In this document: piece after piece, positions 10,635 to 21,790 of the stretch
How the letters are laid out: each line of letters opens with the position of its first letter
Position numbering within the stretch: the first letter of the stretch is position 1
NCBI GenBank assembly: GCA_030704615.1
Contig: CM060733.1
Span: 10,666,001-10,730,000, forward strand
Reading direction: 5' to 3'
Source: Takakia lepidozioides
Taxonomy: Eukaryota; Streptophyta; Takakiopsida; Takakiales; Takakiaceae
DNA length: 64,000 nucleotides
Made by a program: the position numbers and the translations under genes
Notes under the pieces: model-generated
What the model saw: only the letters and a program-made list of their open reading frames with translations
What the model was told of the DNA's origin: nothing
Databases searched by the model: none

Positions 10635-11843
10635 TTGAGCCACAGGGAGTTGGTCGAGCTGAAGACTCAGCTCAAGGATCTAATGTCAAAGGGATGCATC
10701 CGGCCGAGTAAGTCACCTTACGGAGCCCCGGTGCTATTCGCAGAAAAGAAGGATGGGACGCTGCGGATGTGTGTCGATTACAGGGCTTTGAATAAGGTGA
10801 CTATTAAAAACCGGTACCATTTGCCAAGGATTGACGACCTCTTCGACCGGTTGGCAGGAGCGAAGTATTTCAGCCGGATCGACTTGCGCTCCGGCTATCA
10901 TCAAATTCGGGTGGCGGAAGGAGATGAGGAGAAGACCAGGACAAGGTATGGTTCATATGAGTTCTTGGTGATGCCTTTTGGGCTCACCAATGCACCTGTG
11001 ACCTTTAGCACGCTGATGAACAGCCTTTTTCAGGAGTGGTTGGATGACTTTGTGATCGTGTACATCGACGACATCTTGGTGTACTCGAAAACAAAGGAGG
11101 AGCACCTGGAGCACCTCAAAAGGGTGTTCCAAAAGTTGCGGGAAGGGAAGCTGTACGCCAAAGCTTCAAAGTGCGAATTCGGGGTCACGAAATTGGAGTT
11201 CTTGGGGCATGTGATTACACATGATGGGATCAAAATGGATGACAGAAATGTGAGGACGATCTTGGACTGGGAGCCTCCGACTTCGGTCCCGGGAGTGCGA
11301 TCCTTCCTAGGACTCGCCTCCTATTACCGGAAGTATGTGAGAAATTTCGCCAAGATCGCGGGGCCGCTGTCGGACCTTCTGTGTAAATCCAAAGTCTGGG
11401 TATGGAACACATTTTGTGGCCAAGCTTTTGTTGAATTGAAGCAGCGGATGGCGGAAGCTCCAGTCTTGAAAATCCCGGAGTTCGATCGTCCATTTGAGAT
11501 TCATACAGATGCGTCGGACTTCGCGATTGGGGGTGTACTTATGCAAGATGGACGTCCAGTGGCTTACGAAAGTAAGAAACTGAATGAAGTGGAGCGACAG
11601 TGGCCGACGCACGAAAAAGAGATGAAGGCGGTGGTGCATTGCCTTGAGCTTTGGCGCCACTATGTTGGTTCCAACCCAGTGAAGGTGTTCACGGACAATG
11701 TCACAGTGAAGTATTTTGCCACGCAGCCCAAGTTGTCCCCAAAACAACTTAGGTGGCAAGATACTTTGACGGTGTTCGACGTGGATATCCAGTACAAACC
11801 GGGATGGGACAATGTGGTGGCCGATGCTTTAAGTAGAAAGTAG
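10635..11843 (+). pseudogene. reverse transcriptase and RNase H of inner chromovirus
   Basis: This open frame of 402 codons covers RT ([25 protein letters not shown] and the catalytic YIDD at 11061-11072) and RNase H ([25 protein letters not shown], ending ADALSRK at a stop). Within this segment the domains are complete and key acidic residues are present. It is only a fragment of the polyprotein, because flanking frameshifts separate it from gag-protease and integrase. Confidence 0.9.
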
Positions 11844-13318
11844 CAGCTCCTGTTGGTGTACAGGGGCGAGACGGCGCTCCAAAGAAGGCTTGCCGGAAGG
11901 ATGAGCTGGCGAAGTCCGTGATGCAAGACTTGAGGATGGGGGTTAAATCGCAGTTCCACTTGCAAAATGGACTGCTCCGGTATAAGCAAAAGCGCCTCTA
12001 CATGCTGAAGGGAGGGATCAGAGATAGTCTCTTGAGAGAATGCCATGATGGCCCGCTTGCGGGCCACGGCGGAGCCAAGCGCATCGCGGCACTCTTGAAG
12101 AAAGAGTATTTCTGGCCCAAACTCAGGGAGGAGGCAGAGGAGTATGTCAAGACATGCACGACATGCCAACAAAACCGGAGCGAGTACAAAAAGCAAGCGG
12201 GGCTATTACAGCCCTTGCCGATTCCAGAGGGGACTTGGGAAAGCGTCTCGATGGATTTCATGACTGCTATGCCGCTGTCAAAAGGATTCGATGCAATCAT
12301 GGTGGTGGTGGATAGGTTCAGTAAAATGGGCCATTTCATCCCCACCAAGGAGACGGCAACGGCGCAGGAGACAGGACGACTTTACTTCGCCAACGTCTTA
12401 AAGCATCATGGAGTCCCGAAGGATATTGTCTCGGACCGCGATCCAAAGTTTACGAGTAAATTTTGGAGGACACTTTGGAAGAAGATGGGGACGAGGCTGA
12501 AGATGAGCACCGCCTTCCGACCTACGACCGACGGCCAAACGGAAAGAGTGAATTCCGTAGTGAAGCAGATCTTGCGGAATTACGTGTCGGCAGACCAATC
12601 AGACTGGGTGGAACACTTAGACGCGGTAGAGTTCTGTTATAATAACACATAACACTCCGCAACGGGAGTTTCCCCTTTCGTATTGGTCTATGGAAAAGCA
12701 CCTCTGGTGCCGACAAGTTGGGCCACCCAGGACGTTGAGGAACCGGCAGTAGCGGCGGTACTGGAAGAACGCGAGCGTTTGTTGAAGCTCGCAAAGTACA
12801 ACATTGCCAAAGCTAGGAAACGGTATGAAAGGCAGGCGAATTGGAAGCGGAGGGAAGTGAAGTTTGAGGCAGGCACGGAGGTCTGGTCGAACATCAAGAA
12901 TTTCCGACTACCTCCGGAAGTGAGTCCAAAATTCGTACCTCCGTATGCGGGACCATTTCGCATCCGGAAGGTTATGAATGAGGATGTGTATGAATTGGAG
13001 CTGCCGGCAAACAGCAAGGTGCACCCAGTATTCCACGTTTCCCTTTTGAAGCCTTACTTCAAAGATGAAGCGCGTCCGAATCGGCATCAAGTGTTGCGTC
13101 CGCCACCTGTGCTGTTGGATCATGAAAATGAACCTGAGTACGAGGTGGAGGCAGTACTTAAGTCGAGGAGGTTCAAGAACCGAGAAACGGAGTATCTCGT
13201 CAAATGGAAGGGCTATCATCATGTGGAGGCATCTTGGGTGCGTGCCTCAGAAATGGGAAACGCATCCGAGGCGGTTGCAGTTTTCGAAGGGCGACCTCAA
13301 AAGCGGAAGAAGCGTTGA
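11844..13318 (+). pseudogene. integrase with C-terminal chromodomain
   Basis: The integrase HHCC zinc domain (GHGGAKRIAALL, CTTCQQNR) and the DDE core (MDFMTAMP, VVVDRFSKM, SDRDPKF, RPTTDGQTERVN) lie in one frame to a stop at 12650. The C-terminal part continues in another frame from about 12655 (PFVLVYGKAP, then HVSLLKPY). It ends in a chromodomain (YEVEAVLKSR, YLVKWKGY, ASWV) at about 13138-13245. Chromodomains of this class recognise histone marks and steer integration toward heterochromatin. Confidence 0.9.
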
Positions 13319-14223
13319 TGGGGACATCAACCTTGGAGCGTGGGGGAGGAAATGCATGCTTAGCCCGGTTTAGCTAGCTCAGGAATCCGATTGCAAAAAC
13401 TTGTATTGTACAAAAAAATTTGTTATAAAAGAAATGGGTTCCAAATGTTGTGTGTCCTATTTTGTTTGGAATGGTGATGCATGGTGTGGTTGGCTAGTGT
13501 GTAGAATGCATGCTAGCTTACAAAAGTGGGAGAGGTAAATTGGGTTAATCGTGTGTTTGCGCAGTGCCGAAATCGGGTGACTCCCATCCAAGGGGCAAGG
13601 AAACATGCGCCTTCTTTGGGAGTTCACGTGCTAGTGCGCACCTGGCGCGTGCGCGTACTATAACTGTGCTACCGAGGTGGTTGCCTTGTAGTGCGGGCTA
13701 ACACGGAAACTATGTGCTTCCGTTCACGTACTATAATCGTGTAGCCTCGGGACGAAGTCGTAGTGCGGCTTCGACGTGTTCCCGTACCTCAGGCCAGCAT
13801 TCCAAGACGGACCCAATTGTAGTGATTGGGGCGCACAGTTGGTTCAAGGTTATCTTCCTAGTCAAAGGGGGTTCGAGGTGAACCCTTGCGCAAAGTGATG
13901 CCAAAAGCGGCATCAGGAGCGATCGCAAGCAATGTTGTTGCAGTAAGGCGATTCGATCCTCGGGGAGGATCGTTCCTTGACCTTGAAGAAGGCCAAGAAG
14001 AGTGCACTGGGAGGAGCTTGAGAGGCTCCACCCTTGGCCGGGACTTGGAGGAAGTCAGCCGAACTAGCTAGTGGAGAGTAGAGTCAAGTATGGGGTTTGG
14101 TTCTTTGCCATGGGACGCCGTACGGAAACAAACTCCTTGATGTGGGACGCCACAACTTGGATGTTCGTTTCTACAAAATGGACAAGTCGATGAGGACATC
14201 GACTCCCTGTTGGTAGGGGTGTG
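13319..14223 (+). other. non-coding region before 3' LTR of inner element
   Basis: There is no coding frame of note. A polypurine-like tract TGGGGGAGGA (13341-13350) lies just after the chromodomain ORF, about 870 bp before the 3' LTR. The motif GATGnGGACATCnAC occurs both at 13317 and at 14189, just before the LTR, where the tract is a poorer GGTAGGGGTG. This suggests an internal duplication or captured sequence between them. Confidence 0.6.
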
Positions 14224-14950
14224 TGTCGCGGCCCTTTGCCTTGAGGGCAGGGGGTCGGGACACATGAGGGGCTGCCCCTGTGGTGGGGGCAGCGGCAGCG
14301 ATAGGTATGGGGGGCTGAAGCACCCTTGAGTGCCCAAGGCACTCAGGGAAGCGGAGGCGCTCACTAGGTGGAGCCCCGCACACCGGGTTGCGGTGGGGGT
14401 GGCTCCACAAGGGGTGGTGGTAGCTTAGCGGGACTTAGTGGGGGTGGCATAGGACTCACCATGGGGGCGGAGACCTCGTGGTGGGAGTCGTGGGGAGTCT
14501 TGGGACTCATCACGGTCCATAGGGGCCGTGGTGAGTGGGCCAAGACTCACCGCGACTCATCACCGGGAGTCGAGGGTTTTCGTGGTGGTTTGCCATAAAA
14601 TGGCATGGATGGTTGTGAAACCCCCGCGGACAGCTACATAAGTATATATAGGGAGTAGTAACCCCGAGAACGGTGCAAGCCCGTTGGTGACCAAAAACTA
14701 GTGAGTAAGTGAGCGAGCCGGAAAGCGACCAAAGAGTGGGGAGCTGTTCCGGACTGCCAACTACCAAAGGGAATTCCCGCTGGTTCCAAATCGGTGGAGG
14801 GTTCTTTGGGAGAACAAAGGGGGACCGTTATGCCCCGGTGAGCAGCCGAAGCTCCAAGTTGGCCCGGCGGCCAGGTTGGGAGTCAGGCGCCCGCATCAAA
14901 GCGAGTAACTATGACTTGAGGGGGAGCTTACCGAAGTGAGGTGCGCAACA
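14224..14950 (+). repeat. 3' LTR of inner chromovirus
   Basis: TGTCGCGGCC to GTGCGCAACA, 727 bp. It matches the 5' LTR with about ten substitutions by eye and a 25-bp extra segment after CACCCTTGAG. Confidence 0.95.
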
Positions 14951-14955
14951 ATTGG
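14951..14955 (+). repeat. target site duplication, right copy
   Basis: ATTGG directly after the 3' LTR matches 8048-8052. Joining the flanks at this site gives an uninterrupted frame in the outer pol. Confidence 0.9.
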
Positions 14956-16260
14956 GAACCAGATGTTGGACCTACAGTCACCGGAGGAGAGAGACGGATG
15001 ATCCAGCGATTTCTAAGGGCTTATAGAAATTGCTTTGCCTTCAGTTTGAAGGATTTGGGGAGTTTGAAGGGTCAGGAGATTCGTATTGATTTGGCAAATG
15101 ACATGTCAATCTTTCGAAGGCCCTACCGGTATAGTGACATGGAAAGGTCATTGATCCAGTCACGGACTATGGAGTTGTTCGAAGCTGGATTGGTGGAGTT
15201 GTCAGGCAGGGAGTATGCCTCGGCAACGGTGATGCCAGCTAAGAAGGATATCTATGGCAATTGCACAGAAAGAAGGATGTGTGGAGACTATTGTCCTGTG
15301 AACCATCAGACTAAGTCCGATAGATATGCCATGCCAACTCCAGAGGAGATCTTTGATGCTATTGGGCATGCAAAGGTGTTTAGCACATTGGACTTGCGAT
15401 CCGGTTACCACCAGTTGCCAATCAAAGAGGCTGACAAGCAAAAGACGACATTCTGGGGGATTGACCAACATGGGAAGGATTGTTTGTACCAATGGCGGTT
15501 CTTACCGTTTGGGTTGAAGAATGCTCTTGCAGAGTTTCAGAGGGTCATGGATAGGATTCTCGCGGGGCTAGACCTCGCGCCGGTGCTACATTGATGACAT
15601 CATCGTCTTTAGTGCTACGGTTGAGGAGCATGAGAGATACCTTCAGGTGGTGTTTGAGCGCTTGAGAGCGCACGGGTTGAAACTGCACCCCGGAAAGTGC
15701 AAGTTCTTCCACAATCAGATTGAGTATTTGGGCCACATGATAAACCCTGGAGGATTGGGTGTTCAACAGACAAAGGTGGAGGCCATTGCATGCATTCCAC
15801 GCCCCATGGATGTGAGCAGAGTTCGTGCTTTCATGGGATTGGCAAACTACTATCGACGGTGAGGAGCAGGAGGAAGCCTTTGAGGAATTCAAGGCTCGAT
15901 TGACTTCTGCGCCTATTCTGAGGCGGCCTATTTGGGGGCAGCCTTTCCAGCTACATACGGATTGGAGTATGCTGGGGATTGGAGCAGTGCTCACACAAGT
16001 GGATGATGAGGGAAGAGAGTTCATAGTGGCATATGCTAGCTGCTCGAACAATGATGCCGATGCGAAGTATAGTTTCTATGAAGGGGAGTGTCTAGCTGCG
16101 GTATGGGCAGTGATACATTTTAGATGCTACCTCTATGACAATCTCTTCACCCTTGTCACAGATCACCAATCATTGAAGTGGTTGATGGAGTGAGACAAGC
16201 TTATAGGGAAGCTTGCACGGTGGGCACTTATGCTTCAAGAGTACGACTTCTAGATGGTGC
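14953..16260 (+). pseudogene. reverse transcriptase and RNase H of outer Gypsy element
   Basis: The frame from the methyltransferase linker resumes here. RT motifs are visible: [29 protein letters not shown] and, after a +1 shift near 15580, CYIDDIIVF (YIDD 15587-15598). The connection part GLANYYR is followed by a deletion of about 90 bp (relative to the 58-kb copy) around 15857. RNase H follows (LHTDWSMLGIGAVLTQ, YEGECLAAVWA, LVTDHQSLKWLM), with stops at 16190 and 16252. The TAG after EYDF at 16252 is also present in the 58-kb copy. Confidence 0.85.
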
Positions 16261-17876
16261 ATCGAGCCGGTATTGTCAATCGGGATGCAGATGGATTGAG
16301 TCATAATCCATGCATGAGCAAGCATGATGATACTGGAGCTCGGTGGCATGGTGAGACAAATGAGGAGATGGTGCCAGGATGACATGCATCGGCCTTTTTG
16401 TGCATTCCAGCAATTGGAGCTCAAGCTGGTTCATCCCATGCGATTGGTCATGTAGATAGCGTGCATGACGATCCAGAGACTAGTGAGGAGTTTGGTGGTG
16501 CTAAGGATGTGGATGCACTAGTGTTGGCATACCTTCGTACCGGAGAGACAACAGCCAGTGTGACTGCTAAGGAGAGAGATCGGGTCCTACAACGAGCCAA
16601 GAGGTTCAAGTGGGAGGGGACTCACCTACTCCGGGTATGGGAGGATGGACGAGTGAGGATTGTGCCTCATCCAACACAACGAGCGCGATTGGTACTCCAT
16701 GCCCATGAGGAGTTATGACATTTTGGGGTGCGACGCACTCATAGTTTACTGCAAGGGCAGTATTGGTGGCGGGGCATGCACACGGATGTGCAACAGTTAG
16801 TGTCAAGGTGCATGGTGTGTGATAGAGTGCGGGCTTCTTTCAATACCCCTACTCCACAATTGCATCATTTACCCACTATGGGTTTGGGCTATCATTGGAG
16901 TCTTGACTTCGCAGGCTCATTGCCATTGACGATTCGCCATAACAAGTATGTGCTGGTGATGGTGGAACACTTCTCCAAATGGATTGAACTGGTAGAATTG
17001 CTTGACAAGGCAAGTGAAGAGGCCGCGTATGCATTCTAAGCTCGAGTGCTTAGCCATTTTGGTGCTCTAGCCGAGGTACTCACGGACCAGGGGAGAGAGT
17101 TCTTGGGGGAGTTTCAGGTTTTGTGTAAGCAAGCCTTGATAGATCACCGCACTACTTCTCGGGATCATCCCGAGGCTGATGGCTTAGCGGAGAGAGTTGT
17201 TCAGACAGTCAAGAGAGGTTTGTGCAAGTACGGTTTGCAGAAGGGACACCTAGGAGATTGGGACCTTCAGCTGCCTTGGCTAGCTATGGGCTATAGGTTC
17301 AGCAAACAAGCTTCACTTGCCTCATTCTCACCTTACTTTCTTCTCTTCGGCCAAGAGCCGGATTTATCTGCATCTATTTGTAGGGAGGCTGCAATAGTTC
17401 TCAACCTTGATGATCCGGATGTGTGGACACAAGCATGTGCCCAGCGGGCAGAGTTGTTCAAGAGAGTCATGCCTATGGCTTTTGAGAACCTTGCTATTGC
17501 CCAACACCGAGACACATTGAGGTACGCCATTATACGTGGAGGGGGATATCGGCCAAGTGTTCGGCGTTTCCACCCTGGGGACTATGTGTATCTGCAGCAG
17601 ACAGCGCCTACGACCTTGGATGTCACAACAGGACGTGTGATTCTAAGGGTCAGGGAGATGTTGCCTTCAGGAATGTTGATTTTGGAGGGTCGAGACGGCA
17701 TGGTATGGAAGGACCATGTGCGCAATTGTGCGCCATGTCACCTTCCACATGTGGATGGAAGGATAGATCCCAACCTTGTAGTGGTACTTGCAGGGTTGCG
17801 TTGCATGTTCTGTGGGCATGCTGGTGGTGCCGCAACCATGTTGGTGAGTGACAAATGCTCAAGCAAAATTGGATAA
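16261..17876 (+). pseudogene. integrase of outer Gypsy element with PHD-like tail
   Basis: The HHCC zinc domain (HFGVRRTHSLL ... CMVCDRV) follows a stop at 16717, which replaces the usual GH context. The catalytic core is visible: SLDFAGSLP, VMVEHFSKWIEL, a stop at 17037, LTDQGREF and HPEADGLAERVVQ. The C-terminal domain has FHPGDYVYL. It carries no chromodomain. After CAPCHLPHVDG comes CMFCG, eight residues, MLVSDKC, which resembles the first zinc ligands of a PHD finger with one Cys changed to Ser. The frame stops at 17876, where the PHD would continue. Confidence 0.8.
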
Positions 17877-17880
17877 AGCT

Positions 17881-18285
17881 AGGTTTTGATTTGGTCAAAC
17901 CAATTTCTTTCTCACTTCTTTTTTGGGACCTGATATTTGAGGTCCGGGCCAATGCTATAGTCTCACAATTTCCACGGTGGACTTGGCTCATTTTTTGTTA
18001 TGTCATGCATAAATGAGCTGGGTCCATTGCTATAAGGCTGGAATCTCTGGATGATTTTTGGTAGGTTTCTAGGGGCAATTTACTGCAGCTGGGTACCCAA
18101 AATTGGTAAAGTGTCAAAAAAGGGCTTGGGAACTTGAGGGTTAATAAGGTAGAACGTGCATTCAAAAGCAGACTATATTTGAATTGGCCATTTGATCTAT
18201 TGAAATTGACCATTTCGAACCCCAAACCTAAACATACATTCGGTGGTATCGCAAAGTAGAGCTGTTACAGGCCTTCTTCGTACTG
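17881..18285. other. intergenic, no gene seen
   Basis: Moderately AT-rich sequence without an open frame of note. I searched it by eye for a 3' LTR matching 1858-2750 and found none. Confidence 0.5.
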
Positions 18286-18289
18286 GTCG

Positions 18290-18480
18290 AGCATTGAATG
18301 CTATGGATCAGGCTGATACCCGACTGGTAGGGTAGCTTGATACCTGAACAAATGTCCGGGTTCAAACCTGGGGTTGGACCCAATACCAGACCAGTAACTT
18401 GCTCTTTGCCCTTGTCCATACGCTCTCCTACAATGCACATACATATATACCGACACTCGCTTCGTAATCTCTGATACATA
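18290..18480 (+). mobile_element. tRNA-derived SINE-like unit
   Basis: An A-box-like stretch around 18321-18338 (CGACTGGTAGGGTAGC) and a B-box GGGTTCAAACC at 18358-18368 have tRNA-like spacing. A unique tail with the landmark CTTGTCCATACGCTCTCC follows. No cloverleaf is apparent, so it is a SINE head rather than a tRNA gene. Borders are approximate. Confidence 0.45.
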
Positions 18481-18650
18481 ATTCATATACTTACATCCAA
18501 CACAAACCGAACTGAACTGACGTACTCCTTCGCTTCTATTTAGAGTAGGTATTAGTGGCCGGCACTCCGAAATCAGGCCCAAATGAATCACCCCGAACTT
18601 CAGAGTGGTTTCGAAGGTGCACACTTTGTGAGTCACTCCTTCCATGGGAG

Positions 18651-19168
18651 CGCAAAAGTATCACATCTTTCTCCAAGGGGCAATGCAGGTTTGCATGCAC
18701 GTCTCGGAATGCGTTTTCTCGTACGCAAAAGTATCACATCCTTTCTCCAAGGGGCAATGCAGGTTTGCATGCATGTGTCGGAGTGCGTTTTCTCGTACGC
18801 AAAAGTATCACATCCTTTCTCCAAGGGGCAATGCAGGTTTGCATGCACGTCTAGGAATGCGTTTTCTCGTACGCAATAGTATCACATCCTTTCTCCAAGG
18901 GGCAATGCAGGTTTGCATGCACGTCTAGGAATGCGTTTTCTCGTACGCAAAAGTATCACATCCTTTCTCCAAGTGGCAATGCAGGTTTGCATGCATGTGT
19001 CGGAGTGCGTTTTCTCGTACGCAAAAGTATCACATCCTTTCTCCAAGGGGCAATGCAGGTTTGCATGCATGTGTCGGAATGCGTTTTCTCGTACGCAAAA
19101 GTATCACATCCTTCCTCCAAGGGGCAATGCAGGTTTGCATGCATGTCTCGGAATGCGTTTTCTTGTAG
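18651..19168. repeat. tandem array, seven copies of a 74-bp unit
   Basis: Units begin CGCAAAAGTATCACATC at 18651, 18724, 18798, 18872, 18946, 19020 and 19094, with a constant 74-bp period (73 for the first). Each contains the inverted motif TGCAGGTTTGCATGCA and ends TGCGTTTTCTCGTA. Copies differ at only a few positions. Six-frame translations are open across the array because 74 is not a multiple of 3 and few stops occur, but nothing suggests a gene. Confidence 0.95.
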
Positions 19169-21540
19169 GGGGACGCCACCTCACCCAAGTCTGTTGATGC
19201 TTTAAGCTTTTCCTCTGAGGGGATGCATCCTCACCTGAGGCACTTTAGACACAGCGGCCCAAATCACTTTGGGCGCTCTTTGCAGGTACTTGTTAAAATA
19301 ATGTGGCAAACTTTAAACTTCTGGCCGCTCCACAAAGTTAGAGCTGTGTTTGTTGTGCATGTAAAGTTAGCTGTCTCTCTCTCTCTCCAAGGGCTATGTT
19401 CCCCGCATGACTGTGTTAATGACGTAGCGGATGTTGGGTCAAATCCATTACACGAACTACGAAGATGAACTGTAGGCAAGATGTATGTACAATCATGTAT
19501 GGGCAGGTATAATTTGTTGCGTGATTGTTGAACATTTATCTCCCCTGAATCAGTTTTTTCACCCAGTTTGCCATCCCATTCCTCAACCCACTACCTCCAT
19601 GAACATGCTTTGTCACCCCAAAGTATTGAAGTTCAGAAGATTCACGATTCATGAATATGCTCCCAGTCTTTCAATTCCCAGCCGCGCACTCTGCTCAACT
19701 GACTCTCAAAACAAAGTGAGATAGACTTGTAAATTGCGGGTCTCATATTGATTGAAATGCAGAGGCTTCACCCGTATTCTGCAGCGCATGCGCCAGCAGA
19801 CTCTTGTATTAAGAAGAGATGCCAAACCTGGTCTCCGTGTTGAGCTCATCCTCTCCGACACATGACGGTGCACTGCAAGCTGCTGGCCACAGACCCTTAC
19901 GGAAGCGTTGATTATCAGCGCTCTTTGGTGAGGCAGCACGCCGGGTGCCGGCAGGGGCTTGGCTGCGGCTTGGCTGCTCCCGCCCTTCAAGACTCTTTTT
20001 TTAAAATAAATAAATAAATAAATAATTTTAATTTTAATGTTTCCAATAAAACCAGAAGCAGGCCAGTTTCCTTTATAGAATGAAAATAAAAAATAAAAAA
20101 TAGAAACAAGCCTCAAACAGCAATTGGCTCTCTTGCTTTGCTTTGGCACAACATAAGAGGAAGGTAAGACTAGGGATCATGACTCAGCACAACACACCAA
20201 TCAGCGCCTTGACACGGTGTAAGGTACTTTGACCACATTTTCTCCGTTGACTTGCATGTCTCCGCAAAGTCTCTCTCTACAAGACAGCCAACAAAAACCA
20301 GGGGGGAGTCAGGAGGACAAATTTGAGGAGATTGCGGAGCAGTTCTCGGAACCACAGGGCAGGACACCCCCCATGTTAACCCTTAAAGGACAAGTGGCCC
20401 GTTTTGGGCCTTGCAGGAAGGGAAAAATGCAATAACTGTTTTGTTTTTTAATCAATTTTGCCTAGAATTCGAGTATGTTGTTCCTTGCCAAGTGTAGGAT
20501 CCTGCTATACAAAAATCCAAAATTCTGGAATTGAAATATAATTGTTCTATAAGCAGTGTCTTCTGAGGTCGGCCTTTATGGCACTCAGTCGACGTTATTT
20601 TTTCCTCTTGTACCCCGGCCTAGCCGCGTTCCTTTTAATATGAGTTCAGGGGCCTCTGTTCCCTTTTCTCTTAAATATATATACATATATATATATAAAA
20701 TAATTTGCCGTACGTTCTCAGATTTTGCCCCCAACACGCAACGGTGGCATTTCCTGGATTTTCGCCTGATTGGCCTGAAATTCCATCTGTATGTGCAGCT
20801 AGTAGTTGAATTTGAAGATTTTTTCTTTCCAGGGAGATATGGCAGAATTTCGCCATCTGGGTGTGGTTTTGGCACAACCCAAAAAAAAGTCACTTGTCCT
20901 GTAAGGGTTAATATATTTCTACAACTTATATCTCATTATGCGTGCAAATGCTAATATATATATATACATATATTGGTTAACAGGGTAGAATTTATATCTC
21001 ATATTATATATATGAATATATATTTCATATGTTATATTACTTAATGGCAAGTACAATAATTTTTGTATGGCATACCTCTATCAGTTTTCAAATCTTGCAA
21101 CATATTGAATATGTGTTCTCTCTCGTTAGTATTATACATATGAATGGGTAATATATTTTATTAAATAATTTATTATACATATGAATGATAATGTATTTTC
21201 TATATCTTATATTATATCATGGAAAAATATAATAATCTTTGTGAGTCATATCTGTATTAGTTTTCATATTTATGTATGAATAAGTGGGTGTTTTTGTTTT
21301 TTTTTCAAGAAAAAGGGAAGGTGTCTCCTGTTACTGCCTGTGCAGTTGAGCACATACATTTTTGACCATGTATCCCAAAAGACAAATGAAAGGCCAATAT
21401 TCCAAGAAAAAACCCAATTTTCTATTTTTCATGAATTTCCCACCACACAAAATATTTGAAATTTTACAGTTCCCACACCGTAGGTCCAAAAATTATGAAA
21501 CCACCTTAATGCGCCCCTACTCCAAGTTACCTATTTAAAA
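19169..21540. other. intergenic, AT-rich with simple repeats
   Basis: No gene was recognised. Simple repeats include (AAAT)n near 20005-20030 and (TA)n near 20680-20700 and 20953-20970. A GC-rich patch near 19910-19990 contains GCACGCCGGGTGCCGGCAGG and could be part of a SINE-like element. Confidence 0.5.
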
Positions 21541-21556
21541 ACAAAGGAAAACCGCA

Positions 21557-21790
21557 CATCGGCTGGTAGCTCGGCGCACAATGTGACGCCTTGGTGGTTC
21601 GGGGTTCAAACCCGCTGCCTTGCCCCGTGTGTGGATTGTTCGTGGCGTTCTGTCTGGATGTCTCTCCATGGCCCATAAATGAAAGGGGGTTGTTTTTCCC
21701 CCTCCTTAAGGGCCTCAATTGTGGGCTGTCGCTGCCAGGTTTCCTTTCTTCTTCTTTTTTGGTTAGAAAAACAAGATTATTATTATAAGT
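21557..21790 (+). mobile_element. tRNA-derived SINE
   Basis: A-box TAGCTCGGCG (21567-21576) and B-box GGGGTTCAAACCC (21601-21613) are 35 bp apart, as in a tRNA-derived pol III promoter. A unique body follows (CCCCGTGTGTGGATTGTT ... GGCCCATAAATG) with a T-rich, then A/T-rich tail ending near 21790. Such elements are copied by LINE enzymes in trans. Confidence 0.65.

Larger units (their letters stand above)
8053..14950 (+). mobile_element. Ty3/Gypsy chromovirus inserted into the outer element
   Basis: This is a full-length element with both LTRs (702 and 727 bp, TG...CA ends), a perfect ATTGG target duplication and a primer-binding site matching initiator tRNA-Met. It carries gag, zinc knuckle, protease, RT, RNase H, integrase and a C-terminal chromodomain, which places it among the chromoviruses. 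Several frameshifts and stops make this copy defective. By eye the LTRs differ at about ten positions plus one 25-bp indel, so the insertion is recent compared with its host element. Confidence 0.95.
1858..17880 (+). mobile_element. Ty3/Gypsy retrotransposon carrying a DNA methyltransferase (outer element, interrupted)
   Basis: The order is LTR-like region, repeat-rich leader, gag with zinc knuckles, protease, cytosine-C5 methyltransferase, [inserted 6.9-kb element], RT, RNase H, integrase, PHD-like tail. Placing integrase after RT/RNase H is the Gypsy order. Gag, protease and most of pol share one forward frame broken by scattered stops and a few frameshifts. Without the insertion the element would be about 9 kb. 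The 5' limit rests on homology between about 1858-2070 and the LTR-like end of the minus-strand copy near 58.1-58.3 kb. No 3' LTR was found after 17880, so the 3' end looks truncated. No primer-binding site was recognised. Confidence 0.8.

Noticed and set aside
17881-18285. 3' LTR of the outer Gypsy element
   Set aside because: No similarity to 1858-2750 could be found by eye, so the element is treated as 3'-truncated.
18651-19168. CRISPR-like array
   Set aside because: The whole 74-bp unit repeats with no unique spacers, and the context is a plant genome.
18583-19205. Several 60-100-codon frames with repeated FLVRKSITSF or SYAKVSHP motifs
   Set aside because: They are translations of the 74-bp tandem array in different frames on both strands.
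21557-21640. tRNA gene
   Set aside because: A and B boxes are present, but no acceptor stem or anticodon arm can be drawn. A SINE fits better.
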